DNA of 64,000 bases from Tellurirhabdus bombi (GTDB lineage Bacteria; Bacteroidota; Bacteroidia; Cytophagales; Spirosomataceae). Under the pieces are notes generated by a model. That model saw only the letters and a list, made by a program, of their open reading frames with translations. It was not told the origin of the DNA and did not search any database. The translations under genes and the position numbers were made by a program. Of this stretch, positions 44,469 to 52,423 are shown piece after piece (position 1 is the first letter of the stretch; each line of letters begins with the position of its first letter). The stretch is from assembly GCF_021484805.1 (NCBI RefSeq), contig NZ_CP090557.1, positions 4,166,001-4,230,000 of the forward strand, read 5' to 3'.

Positions 44469-45806
44469 TTATACCGCGTCGGATAAGCTCGAGAACGTAA
44501 ATTCCCGAATTTTCATCGGCGGAATCAGGTAGTTACTGTTCGACTCCGTGCTCACCACGCGCTCGGGTTTGCCCAGCGCTTCGAGGTTATTGAGCATGAT
44601 GATCGGACTTTCGTTAAACCGGAAGTTTTTCACCGGATGCTTGATCTTGCCGTTTTCGATGTAAAAAGTTCCGTCGCGAGTCAGGCCCGTCAGCAGCAGC
44701 GTTTGCGGATCCACTGAGCGAATGTACCATAGTTTGGTAACCAGAATACCGCGCTGCGTTCCCTTGATCATGTCTTCCAGCGAAGCTGTTCCGCCCGCCA
44801 TGATGGCGTTGTTTGGGAAAGGAACCGCTTTCACCCCTTTCTTCTGCGCCCAGAAACGCGAATAAGCCATGTTTTTCACCACGCCCTTCTCGATCCAGTT
44901 GATGCGTTCCTGCGGACGCCCGTCACCCGACCAGGGAGCCGCAGGCAATTCTGGATTAGCGGGGTCCGAATAAATCGTTACGCGCTCATCCATAATTTTT
45001 TCGCCGAGCTTCGTTTTTCCGCCGGGTTTGCTCAGGAAACTGCGGCCTTCATCGGCACTGCGGGCATCCATGCCGAAAAAGATATTTTCGAGCAGAACGG
45101 CAGCCGCTGTCGGTTCTAAAATAACAGTATATTTACCCGGCTCCAGGGCTTTTGCACCCACCGATCCCAGGCACTTCTGCACGGCAATTCTCGTGGCCGC
45201 CGCCGCATCCAGCTTCGACACATCGCTGTAGCCACGAATGACGTAGCCGGAGCCAGTGCCGTCTTCAGTACGAACGGTCAATGAAAAATTGACGTTTGTG
45301 CTCGGAAAGTACGCAAATAACCCTTTGGAGTTCATCATGGCCGAATAGCCCCGATAATCTTCCAAAAAGCCCGCCGCCGACAGTTTCTGGTTCGCCGATA
45401 CCTGTAGACTTTTGGCTACCTGCTCAGCGCGGACAGCCGGTGTAATTTTAGCCGTAGAGTCGAAAAAGCCTTTGGACTTTATGTATTGCTGCGGACCCAA
45501 CACGCCCACGTATTCGGGGTTTTCGGGCGCTAATTGCGCTAATTCTTCGGCTCGACGAACCACTTTTTCCAGGGAAGCGTCGTCAAATTCGTCGATGGTA
45601 GCCGTGCCTACTTTTTTACCAAAAGCCGACTGAACGACTAAATTCTGGTTAATTTTCGCGCCGCTGGTTGATACTTCGTTTCGGGCGTAGCGGATGTTTC
45701 CGGTTTCGTCGCCGGACAGGTTCACCTCGCACTCATCTGCCTTCGAATAACTCAACACTTTCTGTAGCAACGCCTTCGCTTCCGCTTCAGATAATATAAC
45801 TGGCAT
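44469..45806 (-). CDS. TldE/PmbA family metalloprotease-like subunit (copy E1)
   Basis: A 445-aa protein of the TldD/PmbA family. The N-terminal 'VLSYSKADECEVNLSGDETG' with 'NIRYARNEVSTSG', the middle 'ALEPGKYTVILEPTAAAVLL' and the terminal 'NFRFNESPIIMLNNLEALGK' are family blocks. As in TldE, the HExxxH zinc motif is absent. In E. coli TldD and TldE form a heterodimeric protease that trims unfolded peptides such as microcin B17 and CcdA. It has no export signal. It follows TldD copy D1 by 12 bp and differs more from E2 and E3 than they do from each other. Confidence 0.92.
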   Translation of the reverse strand: MPVILSEAEAKALLQKVLSYSKADECEVNLSGDETGNIRYARNEVSTSGAKINQNLVVQSAFGKKVGTATIDEFDDASLEKVVRRAEELAQLAPENPEYVGVLGPQQYIKSKGFFDSTAKITPAVRAEQVAKSLQVSANQKLSAAGFLEDYRGYSAMMNSKGLFAYFPSTNVNFSLTVRTEDGTGSGYVIRGYSDVSKLDAAAATRIAVQKCLGSVGAKALEPGKYTVILEPTAAAVLLENIFFGMDARSADEGRSFLSKPGGKTKLGEKIMDERVTIYSDPANPELPAAPWSGDGRPQERINWIEKGVVKNMAYSRFWAQKKGVKAVPFPNNAIMAGGTASLEDMIKGTQRGILVTKLWYIRSVDPQTLLLTGLTRDGTFYIENGKIKHPVKNFRFNESPIIMLNNLEALGKPERVVSTESNSNYLIPPMKIREFTFSSLSDAV

Positions 45807-45818
45807 GGTATTTCTTTT

Positions 45819-47462
45819 TTAGATCTTACGGGCAGTATTAATGACATTGACACCATTGAAACGGGTAGTTGAGCTACCGTGCGAAACGGCGCTCACCTGC
45901 ATGGGTTGCCCCTTGCCGTCGAAGAACGAGCCGCCCAGGCGGTAATCCCGCTCGTCACAAATCTGCGCGCACGAATTCCAGAACTCCTGCGTATTCGACT
46001 GGTAGGCTACATCTTTCAGCATACCGGCGATTTTCCCGTCCTTGATTTCGTAGAACAACTGACCGCCAAACTGGAAGTTATACCGCTGCTGATCAATGGA
46101 GAACGAACCATCCCCGATGATGTAAATTCCTTTCTTCACATCTTTGATCATGTCGTCAACCGACAGTGGTGTTTTGCCCGGCGCCAGCGAGACGTTGGCC
46201 ATGCGCTGGAACTGAACCGAACCCCAGCTATCGGCGTAGCAGCAGCCCTGCGATTCATTTTCGCCAATGATGTGCACCTGGTCGCGAATGGCCTGGTAGT
46301 TCACCAGCGTGCCGTCTTTAACCAGATCCCAGCGTTTTGTTTTAACGCCTTCGTCATCCCAGCCCACCGCGCCGAGCGAACCAACCTGCGTTTTATCCGC
46401 GAAAAGGTTCACCTCCTTGCTGCCGTAATTGAAGTTTTTAGTTTTCCATTTATCCAAAGTGGCGAAGCTTGTCCCGGCGAAGTTGGCTTCGTAGCCCAGT
46501 ACGCGGTCGAGTTCCAGCGGATGGCCCACCGACTCGTGAATCGTCAGCATCAAGTGCGAGGGGTCCAGAACCAGGTCGTACTTCCCGGCTTCTACCGACT
46601 TGGCCGTCAGCTTTTCTTTGGCCTGCTTGGCGGCAGCGATGGCATCTTCCAGCATGTCGTACCCTTTCTTGTAGCGAGTCGTCACACCGGTAATTTTATC
46701 ACTTGGGTTGGTCTGTAGGTATTCGTAGCCCATTCCCAGCGGGGCGCTCAGCGCCTGCCGCGTTTCAAATTTGCCGCTTTTGGGGTCAATGGTCGTTACG
46801 CCGAACGTGGGCCAGATGCGGTGAATGTCCTGATCGATATAAGATCCATCGGTGGAGGCGAAATACTTCTGCTCATTGACCATAAAAATGACCGAGTTTA
46901 CGTAGTTCGCGCCGTTTTTCAGGGCGGCATCGTTCACCGACAACAACAGGTCAACTTTTTCCTTGATGGGTACTTCAAAGGCGTTTTTCTGAATCGGTGC
47001 TTTCCAGCTTACTTCCCCATATCCTTTTTGGGGAGCCAGTTGGACAGGCTGCTTCATCAGTTTGGCGTTGGCTTTGGCAATGGCGACCGCTTCTTCGGCA
47101 GCTTTAGCAGTTTGGTTTTCGTTTTTGGCATCTACGACCGACGCAAATCCCCAGCAACCATCGACAATGACGCGCACGCCAACCCCGTAGGATTCTGTAT
47201 TGACAATGTTCTGCACTTTGTCTTCCCGCGTGACGACATACTGGTTCAGGTACCGGCCAATCCGTACATCGGCGTAAGTAGCGCCTTTGGACTTAGCCGC
47301 GTTCAGGGCCGCATCAGCCAGGCGTTTTTTGACGGCTACGTCCAGGCCGGGTTCCAGTAAGGCTTCGGCAGACACCGGTCGGCCCGAAGCCGCCAATGTA
47401 TTGGGTAGCATAAATGCTCCGGCTCCCAAACCTGCTAATTGAATGAAATCTCGACGATTCAA
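45819..47462 (-). CDS. tldD: TldD family metalloprotease with Tat-like signal (copy D1)
   Basis: A 547-aa catalytic subunit. The N-terminus 'NRRDFIQLAGLGAGAFML' is a twin-arginine signal with hydrophobic core. Zinc motif HExxxH is at H309-E310-H314 in 'LTIHESVGHPLELDRVLG', followed by 'ANFAGTSFATLDKWK'. The C-terminal region has 'QGCCYADSWGSVQFQRMANV' and 'YIIGDGSFSIDQQRYNFQFG'. Translation probably starts with TTG at 47462. Tat export would place it outside the cytoplasm, unlike E. coli TldD. Most similar in the window to D2 (49053-50708). Confidence 0.93.
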   Translation of the reverse strand: MNRRDFIQLAGLGAGAFMLPNTLAASGRPVSAEALLEPGLDVAVKKRLADAALNAAKSKGATYADVRIGRYLNQYVVTREDKVQNIVNTESYGVGVRVIVDGCWGFASVVDAKNENQTAKAAEEAVAIAKANAKLMKQPVQLAPQKGYGEVSWKAPIQKNAFEVPIKEKVDLLLSVNDAALKNGANYVNSVIFMVNEQKYFASTDGSYIDQDIHRIWPTFGVTTIDPKSGKFETRQALSAPLGMGYEYLQTNPSDKITGVTTRYKKGYDMLEDAIAAAKQAKEKLTAKSVEAGKYDLVLDPSHLMLTIHESVGHPLELDRVLGYEANFAGTSFATLDKWKTKNFNYGSKEVNLFADKTQVGSLGAVGWDDEGVKTKRWDLVKDGTLVNYQAIRDQVHIIGENESQGCCYADSWGSVQFQRMANVSLAPGKTPLSVDDMIKDVKKGIYIIGDGSFSIDQQRYNFQFGGQLFYEIKDGKIAGMLKDVAYQSNTQEFWNSCAQICDERDYRLGGSFFDGKGQPMQVSAVSHGSSTTRFNGVNVINTARKI

Positions 47463-47657
47463 GGTCTGTGTTCTTTTATTTTGATTAGTAGCGTTAAAGT
47501 TAAACGAAAGGCGTTAACACTACAAGCTTTCCTTTCTCCCCCATTTTGGGGGATTTGGCAGCCATAACCGGCTACCTTCCTGCCCTCGTTGAACAGTAAA
47601 TTGCAAAATGTCACTCTGTTTGTTTTCCCGTTTTGCAGACCATTTATTACGTAGTAG

Positions 47658-49031
47658 CTACACGGCATCCGACAAGCTGGAAAACGTAAAGTCTCGCACG
47701 CGCATCGGCGGAATCATGCTGTTGCCGACCCGCATGGGTTTGCCCAATGCTTCCACGTTGTTTAGCATAATGACCGGGCTTTCGTTAAAACGAAAATTCT
47801 TAACCGGGAATTTGATCTGTCCGTTCTCAATGTAGAAAGTCCCGTCGCGGGTAAGGCCCGTTTGCAGGAGCGTTTGCGGATCCACCGAGCGGATGTACCA
47901 GAAGCGCGTTACCAGAATCCCTTTTTCGGTGCCTTTGATTAAGTCGGCCAAAGATTGGTCGCCGCCTTCGATGACAATGCCAAAAGCAGGAGGAATGCCT
48001 TTCACGCCTTTTTTCTCCGCCCAATACCGGGAGTAGCTCATGTTTTTCACCACGCCTTTCTCAACCCAAACGACCTTTTCCTGCGGGCGACCGTCTACAC
48101 CAGCGCCTCCGCCACCACCTGGCCCACCTCCACCAAAACGCCCGCCGCCACCGGCAAAGAACGGCGAACCTGGAATGTCCAAATTCATCGGATCGGAATA
48201 AATCGTTACGCGTTCGTCGAAGAGCTTTTCGCCCAGGCGGGTGCCGCCACCTTTTTTAGTCAGGAAGCTGCGGCCTTCGTCGGCATTCCGGGCGTCCATG
48301 TTGCCTAGCATGCCTTGCAGGAGGTTTCCTGCGGCGGTTGGTTCTAGAATAACGGTGTACTTGCCCGGTTCGAGTGCCCGCGCATTCACCGACGCCAGGG
48401 CTTTCTGCATGGCGATTTCCGTGGAAGACCGAGTACTCAGCTTCGATACATCGTTAAAATTACGCGTGACGTAGCCCGAGCCGGTACCGTCTTCCGTTCT
48501 GGTTGTAATCGAAAAGTCAACTACCGTAGCTTTGTTGTACCCAAATAAGCCTTTGCTGTTTCCAATAGCGGTGAACCCTTTGTTATCTTCCAGGTAACCG
48601 GCGGCCGTCAGTTTCTTTTTTGCGCAGGGATCAATGCTGTCGAAGGCGGCCTGCGCGCGGTAGGCCGGATCGATTTTTGCCGTACTTTCCGAATATGAAG
48701 CGGTATCCTGATATTTCTGCGGTCCCAGCATCGGCACGTATTCTGGATTTTCCGGGGCTAGTTTGGCGATTTCTTCGGCGCGGCGAATGGCTTTTTCCAA
48801 GGACTTATCATCAAATTCATTGATGGTCGATGTGCCAACCCGCTTGCCAAATACCGACGTTACCGAAGCCGATAAATTCTCCGTCTCGCCGCTGGTCGAT
48901 ACTTCATTTCGGGCGTAGCGAATATTCCCGGAGCTACCGCCGGTCAGGCTCACGCTGGCTTCGTCCGCCTTGGAGTAACTTAATAGTTTATCAATGATTT
49001 GCTTTGATTCTTCTTTGCTTAAAATGGCCAT
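47658..49031 (-). CDS. TldE/PmbA family subunit (copy E2) with glycine-rich insert
   Basis: A 457-aa TldE-type protein without a zinc motif or export signal. Blocks match E3 closely: 'EIAKLAPENPEYVPMLGPQK', 'STAKIDPAYRAQAAFDSIDP', 'KGILVTRFWYIRSVDPQTLL'. A run of about 20 mostly Gly residues ('AGGGGRFGGGGPGGGGGAG', encoded near 48097-48162) is inserted before 'DGRPQEKVVWVEKGVVKN' and is absent from E1 and E3. It follows D2 by 21 bp, so the pair is an operon. Confidence 0.92.
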   Translation of the reverse strand: MAILSKEESKQIIDKLLSYSKADEASVSLTGGSSGNIRYARNEVSTSGETENLSASVTSVFGKRVGTSTINEFDDKSLEKAIRRAEEIAKLAPENPEYVPMLGPQKYQDTASYSESTAKIDPAYRAQAAFDSIDPCAKKKLTAAGYLEDNKGFTAIGNSKGLFGYNKATVVDFSITTRTEDGTGSGYVTRNFNDVSKLSTRSSTEIAMQKALASVNARALEPGKYTVILEPTAAGNLLQGMLGNMDARNADEGRSFLTKKGGGTRLGEKLFDERVTIYSDPMNLDIPGSPFFAGGGGRFGGGGPGGGGGAGVDGRPQEKVVWVEKGVVKNMSYSRYWAEKKGVKGIPPAFGIVIEGGDQSLADLIKGTEKGILVTRFWYIRSVDPQTLLQTGLTRDGTFYIENGQIKFPVKNFRFNESPVIMLNNVEALGKPMRVGNSMIPPMRVRDFTFSSLSDAV

Positions 49032-49052
49032 GTTGATCGTCGGATTAAGGGC

Positions 49053-50708
49053 TTAAATCTTTCTGCTGGTATTGATCACATTCACGCCGTTGAAACGCGC
49101 CGTTGCGCTGCCGTGCGAAACCGAATTGGACTGCGAAGGCTGCCCTTTTCCATCGAAGAACGAGCCGCCCATGCGGTAATCCCGCTCATCGCATACCTGC
49201 ACGCACGAATTCCAGAACTCCTGCGAATTTGACTGGTAAGACACGTCTTTCAGCATGCCAACAATCTCCCCATCCTTAATCTCGTAGAACAACTGGCCCC
49301 CAAATTGGAAGTTATACCGCTGCTGATCAATAGAGAAGGAACCATCACCGATGATGTAAACCCCTTTTTTCACGTCCTTAATCATCTGCTGTACCGACAA
49401 AGGCGTTTTGCCCGCCGCCAGCGAAACATTGGCCATGCGCTGGAACTGAATCGTATCCCAGCTATCGGCATAGGAACAACCGTGCGATTCGTTCTCACCC
49501 AGAATATGCACCTGGTCGCGGATCGCCTGATAATTCACTAAAACGCCGTCCTTGATCAAATCCCATTTTTTACACGCCACTCCTTCATCATCATAGCCCA
49601 CCGCGCCGAGCGAACCAACCTGGGTTTTATCGGCGATGATGTTGACTTGCTTGCTGCCGTAGTTAAAGTTCTTGGTTTTCCATTTGTCCAAGGTGGCAAA
49701 GGAGGTTCCGGCGTAGTTGGCTTCGTAGCCCAGCACGCGGTCGAGCTCCAGCGGGTGGCCAACTGACTCGTGAATCGTTAGCCAAAGGTGCGACGGGTCG
49801 AGGACGAGGTCGTATTTTCCCGCCTGTACCGACTTGGCCGTCACTTTTTCTTTGGCCTGCTTGGCGGCAGCGATGGCATCTTCCAGCATGTCATAGCCTT
49901 TGTTATAGCGGGTCGTCACACCGGTTATTTTATCGCTGGGATTCACTTGTAAATAGTCGTAGCTCATGCCCATTGGCGCACTCAGGGAGGCGCGCGTCTG
50001 GAACTGTCCTGTTTTCGGATCGATGGCCGTTACGGTAAAATTGGGCCACATCCGGTGTACATCCTGGTCAATATACGAGCCATCGGTAGAAGCAAAGTAT
50101 TTCTGCTCGTTGACCATGAACAAGACCGAATTGATAAAATTAGCCCCGTTTTTCATGGCTGCCCCGTTGACTTCCATGAGCAAATCAACCTTTTCCTTGA
50201 TGGGCACCTCAAAGGCGTTTTTCTGAATTGGGGTTTTCCAGATTACCTCGCCGAATCCTTTCTGCGGAGCCAGTTTCACGGGTTCCTTCACCAACCGGGC
50301 ATTGGCCTTGGCAATGGCGATAGCCTTGTCGGCCACCTTTGCCATGTCTGCCTCGTTCTGCGTATCCGCCAGCGCGGCGAAGCCCCAGCAACCATCAGCT
50401 AACACGCGCACACCAACCCCGTAGGATTCGGTATTGACAATGTTCTGTACTTTATTTTCCCGCGTGATGACAAACTGATTCAGATACCGGGCAATCCGAA
50501 CATCGGCGTAGGAAGCACCTTTGGACTTGGCCGCGTTCAGGGCGGCGTCGGCCAGACGCTTTTTAACGGCAATATCCAAGCCTGGTTCTAGTAAGGCTTC
50601 GGCAGCCACGGCATTTCCGTGAATTGGAATACCCGATGCAGGCAAATTAGGGAGCATGAAAGCACCGGCTCCTAAACCCGTTAGTTGTAGAAAGTTTCGA
50701 CGATTCAA
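49053..50708 (-). CDS. tldD: TldD family metalloprotease with Tat-like signal (copy D2)
   Basis: A 551-aa protein with 'NRRNFLQLTGLGAGAFML' as a twin-arginine signal. The zinc motif is 'LTIHESVGHPLELDRVLG', identical to D1. The C-terminal block 'HGCSYADSWDTIQFQRMANV' has Ser where D1 and D3 have a second Cys. Starts with TTG at 50708, as D1 does. Much of the chain is near-identical to D1, while D3 is more distant. It is followed by TldE copy E2. Confidence 0.93.
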   Translation of the reverse strand: MNRRNFLQLTGLGAGAFMLPNLPASGIPIHGNAVAAEALLEPGLDIAVKKRLADAALNAAKSKGASYADVRIARYLNQFVITRENKVQNIVNTESYGVGVRVLADGCWGFAALADTQNEADMAKVADKAIAIAKANARLVKEPVKLAPQKGFGEVIWKTPIQKNAFEVPIKEKVDLLMEVNGAAMKNGANFINSVLFMVNEQKYFASTDGSYIDQDVHRMWPNFTVTAIDPKTGQFQTRASLSAPMGMSYDYLQVNPSDKITGVTTRYNKGYDMLEDAIAAAKQAKEKVTAKSVQAGKYDLVLDPSHLWLTIHESVGHPLELDRVLGYEANYAGTSFATLDKWKTKNFNYGSKQVNIIADKTQVGSLGAVGYDDEGVACKKWDLIKDGVLVNYQAIRDQVHILGENESHGCSYADSWDTIQFQRMANVSLAAGKTPLSVQQMIKDVKKGVYIIGDGSFSIDQQRYNFQFGGQLFYEIKDGEIVGMLKDVSYQSNSQEFWNSCVQVCDERDYRMGGSFFDGKGQPSQSNSVSHGSATARFNGVNVINTSRKI

Positions 50709-51096
50709 GGTTTGTTAGGCGTTTATTGATTCGTGTAATCGAATGCTATTATTCTGTCTTATTGGAATGGTTTGAGAAGGGCACAAACCATATTTTAACG
50801 TTGAGAAAGCCCGAAAGTGAAGAATATAAAATTAATAATCAATCGACTTACCCTCATTTGTTTCCTGATTATTGATAAATGGCAAATAGTTGTTTATTTA
50901 TTTCTAAAACCAGTCTTTATTATTGATTTTAAATCAAAGGTTTTTTTACTGAGTGGATCAAAAATAGAGCGAGTTCGGCCAACTTCAGCTACAAATTCAC
51001 TTTTTAAGCCCTGAAACGATAATGCCTTTTCCCTATTTTGCATAAAAAAGGCCATTAGTATCTCACTAATGGCCCTACTCTTATTATAACGCTCTA
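50709..51096. other. AT-rich gap between TldE copy E3 and TldD copy D2
   Basis: A 388-bp intergenic region, AT-rich over 50810-51000. It contains the E3 terminator (51050-51074) and presumably the promoter of the D2-E2 pair. A 65-codon frame on the plus strand (50817-51014) has strongly biased Ile/Leu/Lys content and no recognisable features; I do not call it a gene. Confidence 0.5.
51043..51074 (-). terminator. Hairpin terminator after TldE copy E3
   Basis: GGCCATTAGT (51050-51059) pairs with ACTAATGGCC (51065-51074) across 5 nt. Read on the minus strand it is followed by TTTTTT, 23 bp after the E3 stop codon. Confidence 0.85.
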
Positions 51097-52404
51097 CTAA
51101 ACGGCATCCGATAAACTGGAAAACGTAAAGTCACGGATACGCATAGGTGGTAACAAACTTCCGCCTGTCCGAACCGGTTTACCCAGCGCATCAAGGTTGT
51201 TCAGCATGATAACCGGGCTTTCGTTAAACCGGAAGTTTTTTACCGGGTACTTAATCTGTCCGTTCTCGATGTAGAAAGTCCCGTCGCGGGTAAGGCCCGT
51301 TTGCAGGAGCGTTTGCGGATCCACCGAGCGAATGTACCAGAAGCGCGTTACCAGAATCCCTTTTTCGGTGCCTTTAATCAGGTCGGCCAACGACTGCGTT
51401 CCTCCTTCCATAATCACGTTAAAAGCGGGAGGCACGGCCTTTACGCCTTTTTTCTCCGCCCAGTAACGCGTATAACTCAGGTTCTTCACCACGCCTTTAT
51501 CAACCCAAACGACCTTTTCCTGCGGACGGCCATCGCCAGCATAAGGCGATCCCGGAATTTCCGGATTGGTTGGATCGGAATAGATGGTAATGCGTTCGTC
51601 GAATAGCTTTTCGCCCAGGCGGGTGCCGCCGCCTTTTTTGCTCAGGAAGCTACGGCCTTCGTCGGCATTCCGGGCATCCCAGCTAAAACGCACCAAATCA
51701 CCTACAGCCGTTGGCTCCAGAATTACGGTGTACTTGCCCGGTTCGAGCGCCCGCGCATTCACCGACGCCAGGGCTTTCTGCATGGCAATTTCCGTAGCCG
51801 CTTTGGTACTCAGCTTCGAGGAGTCGTTAAAATCACGAATGGCGTAGCCTGAGCCCGTCCCGTCGGCGGTCCGAACGGTAATCGAAAAATCGACCGAAGT
51901 AGATTTGTTGTAACCAAACAGACCTTTGCTGTTTCCCATCGCCGAAAATCCGGTTGAATCTTCCAGGTAACCAGCAGCGGTCAGGTTCTTTTTCGTGCAA
52001 GGATCAATGCTGTCGAAGGCAGCTTGTGCGCGGTAAGCTGGGTCGATTTTTGCCGTACTTTCTGAATACGAAGCCGTTTCCTGGTATTTCTGCGGTCCCA
52101 GCATCGGCATGTATTCCGGGTTTTCAGGGGCTAGGCGGGCAATTTCTTCGGCGCGACGCACTGTTTTTTCCAGCGAAGCGTCGTCGAATTCATTGATGGT
52201 TGCCGTACCTGAGCGCTTGCCAAAAACCGACGTAACTGCCAACGACAAATTATTCGATTCGCCACTGGTTGAAACGGTATTCCGCGCATACCGGATGTTA
52301 CCCGTCCGGCCTCCACCGAGGTTTACGCTCGTTTCATCCGCCTTGGCATAACTTAAAACCTTATCAATTATTTTTTTTGCTTCTTCTCTACTTAAGATGG
52401 CCAT
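51097..52404 (-). CDS. TldE/PmbA family subunit (copy E3)
   Basis: A 435-aa TldE-type protein with no HExxxH and no export signal. It shares long identical blocks with E2, for example 'YSESTAKIDPAYRAQAAFDS', 'TEKGILVTRFWYIRSVDPQT' and 'FRFNESPVIMLNNLDALGKP', but lacks the glycine-rich insert: the corresponding segment is 'PGSPYAGDGRPQEK'. It follows D3 by 19 bp and ends in a good terminator. Probably the partner of D3. Confidence 0.92.
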   Translation of the reverse strand: MAILSREEAKKIIDKVLSYAKADETSVNLGGGRTGNIRYARNTVSTSGESNNLSLAVTSVFGKRSGTATINEFDDASLEKTVRRAEEIARLAPENPEYMPMLGPQKYQETASYSESTAKIDPAYRAQAAFDSIDPCTKKNLTAAGYLEDSTGFSAMGNSKGLFGYNKSTSVDFSITVRTADGTGSGYAIRDFNDSSKLSTKAATEIAMQKALASVNARALEPGKYTVILEPTAVGDLVRFSWDARNADEGRSFLSKKGGGTRLGEKLFDERITIYSDPTNPEIPGSPYAGDGRPQEKVVWVDKGVVKNLSYTRYWAEKKGVKAVPPAFNVIMEGGTQSLADLIKGTEKGILVTRFWYIRSVDPQTLLQTGLTRDGTFYIENGQIKYPVKNFRFNESPVIMLNNLDALGKPVRTGGSLLPPMRIRDFTFSSLSDAV

Positions 52405-52423
52405 TGTGATGTCGTGTTAGGGG

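Noticed and set aside
50817-51014. 65-codon plus-strand frame in an AT-rich gap
   Set aside because: Composition is that of translated AT-rich DNA (Ile, Leu, Lys, Phe), no recognisable domain, no ribosome-binding site; most likely chance.
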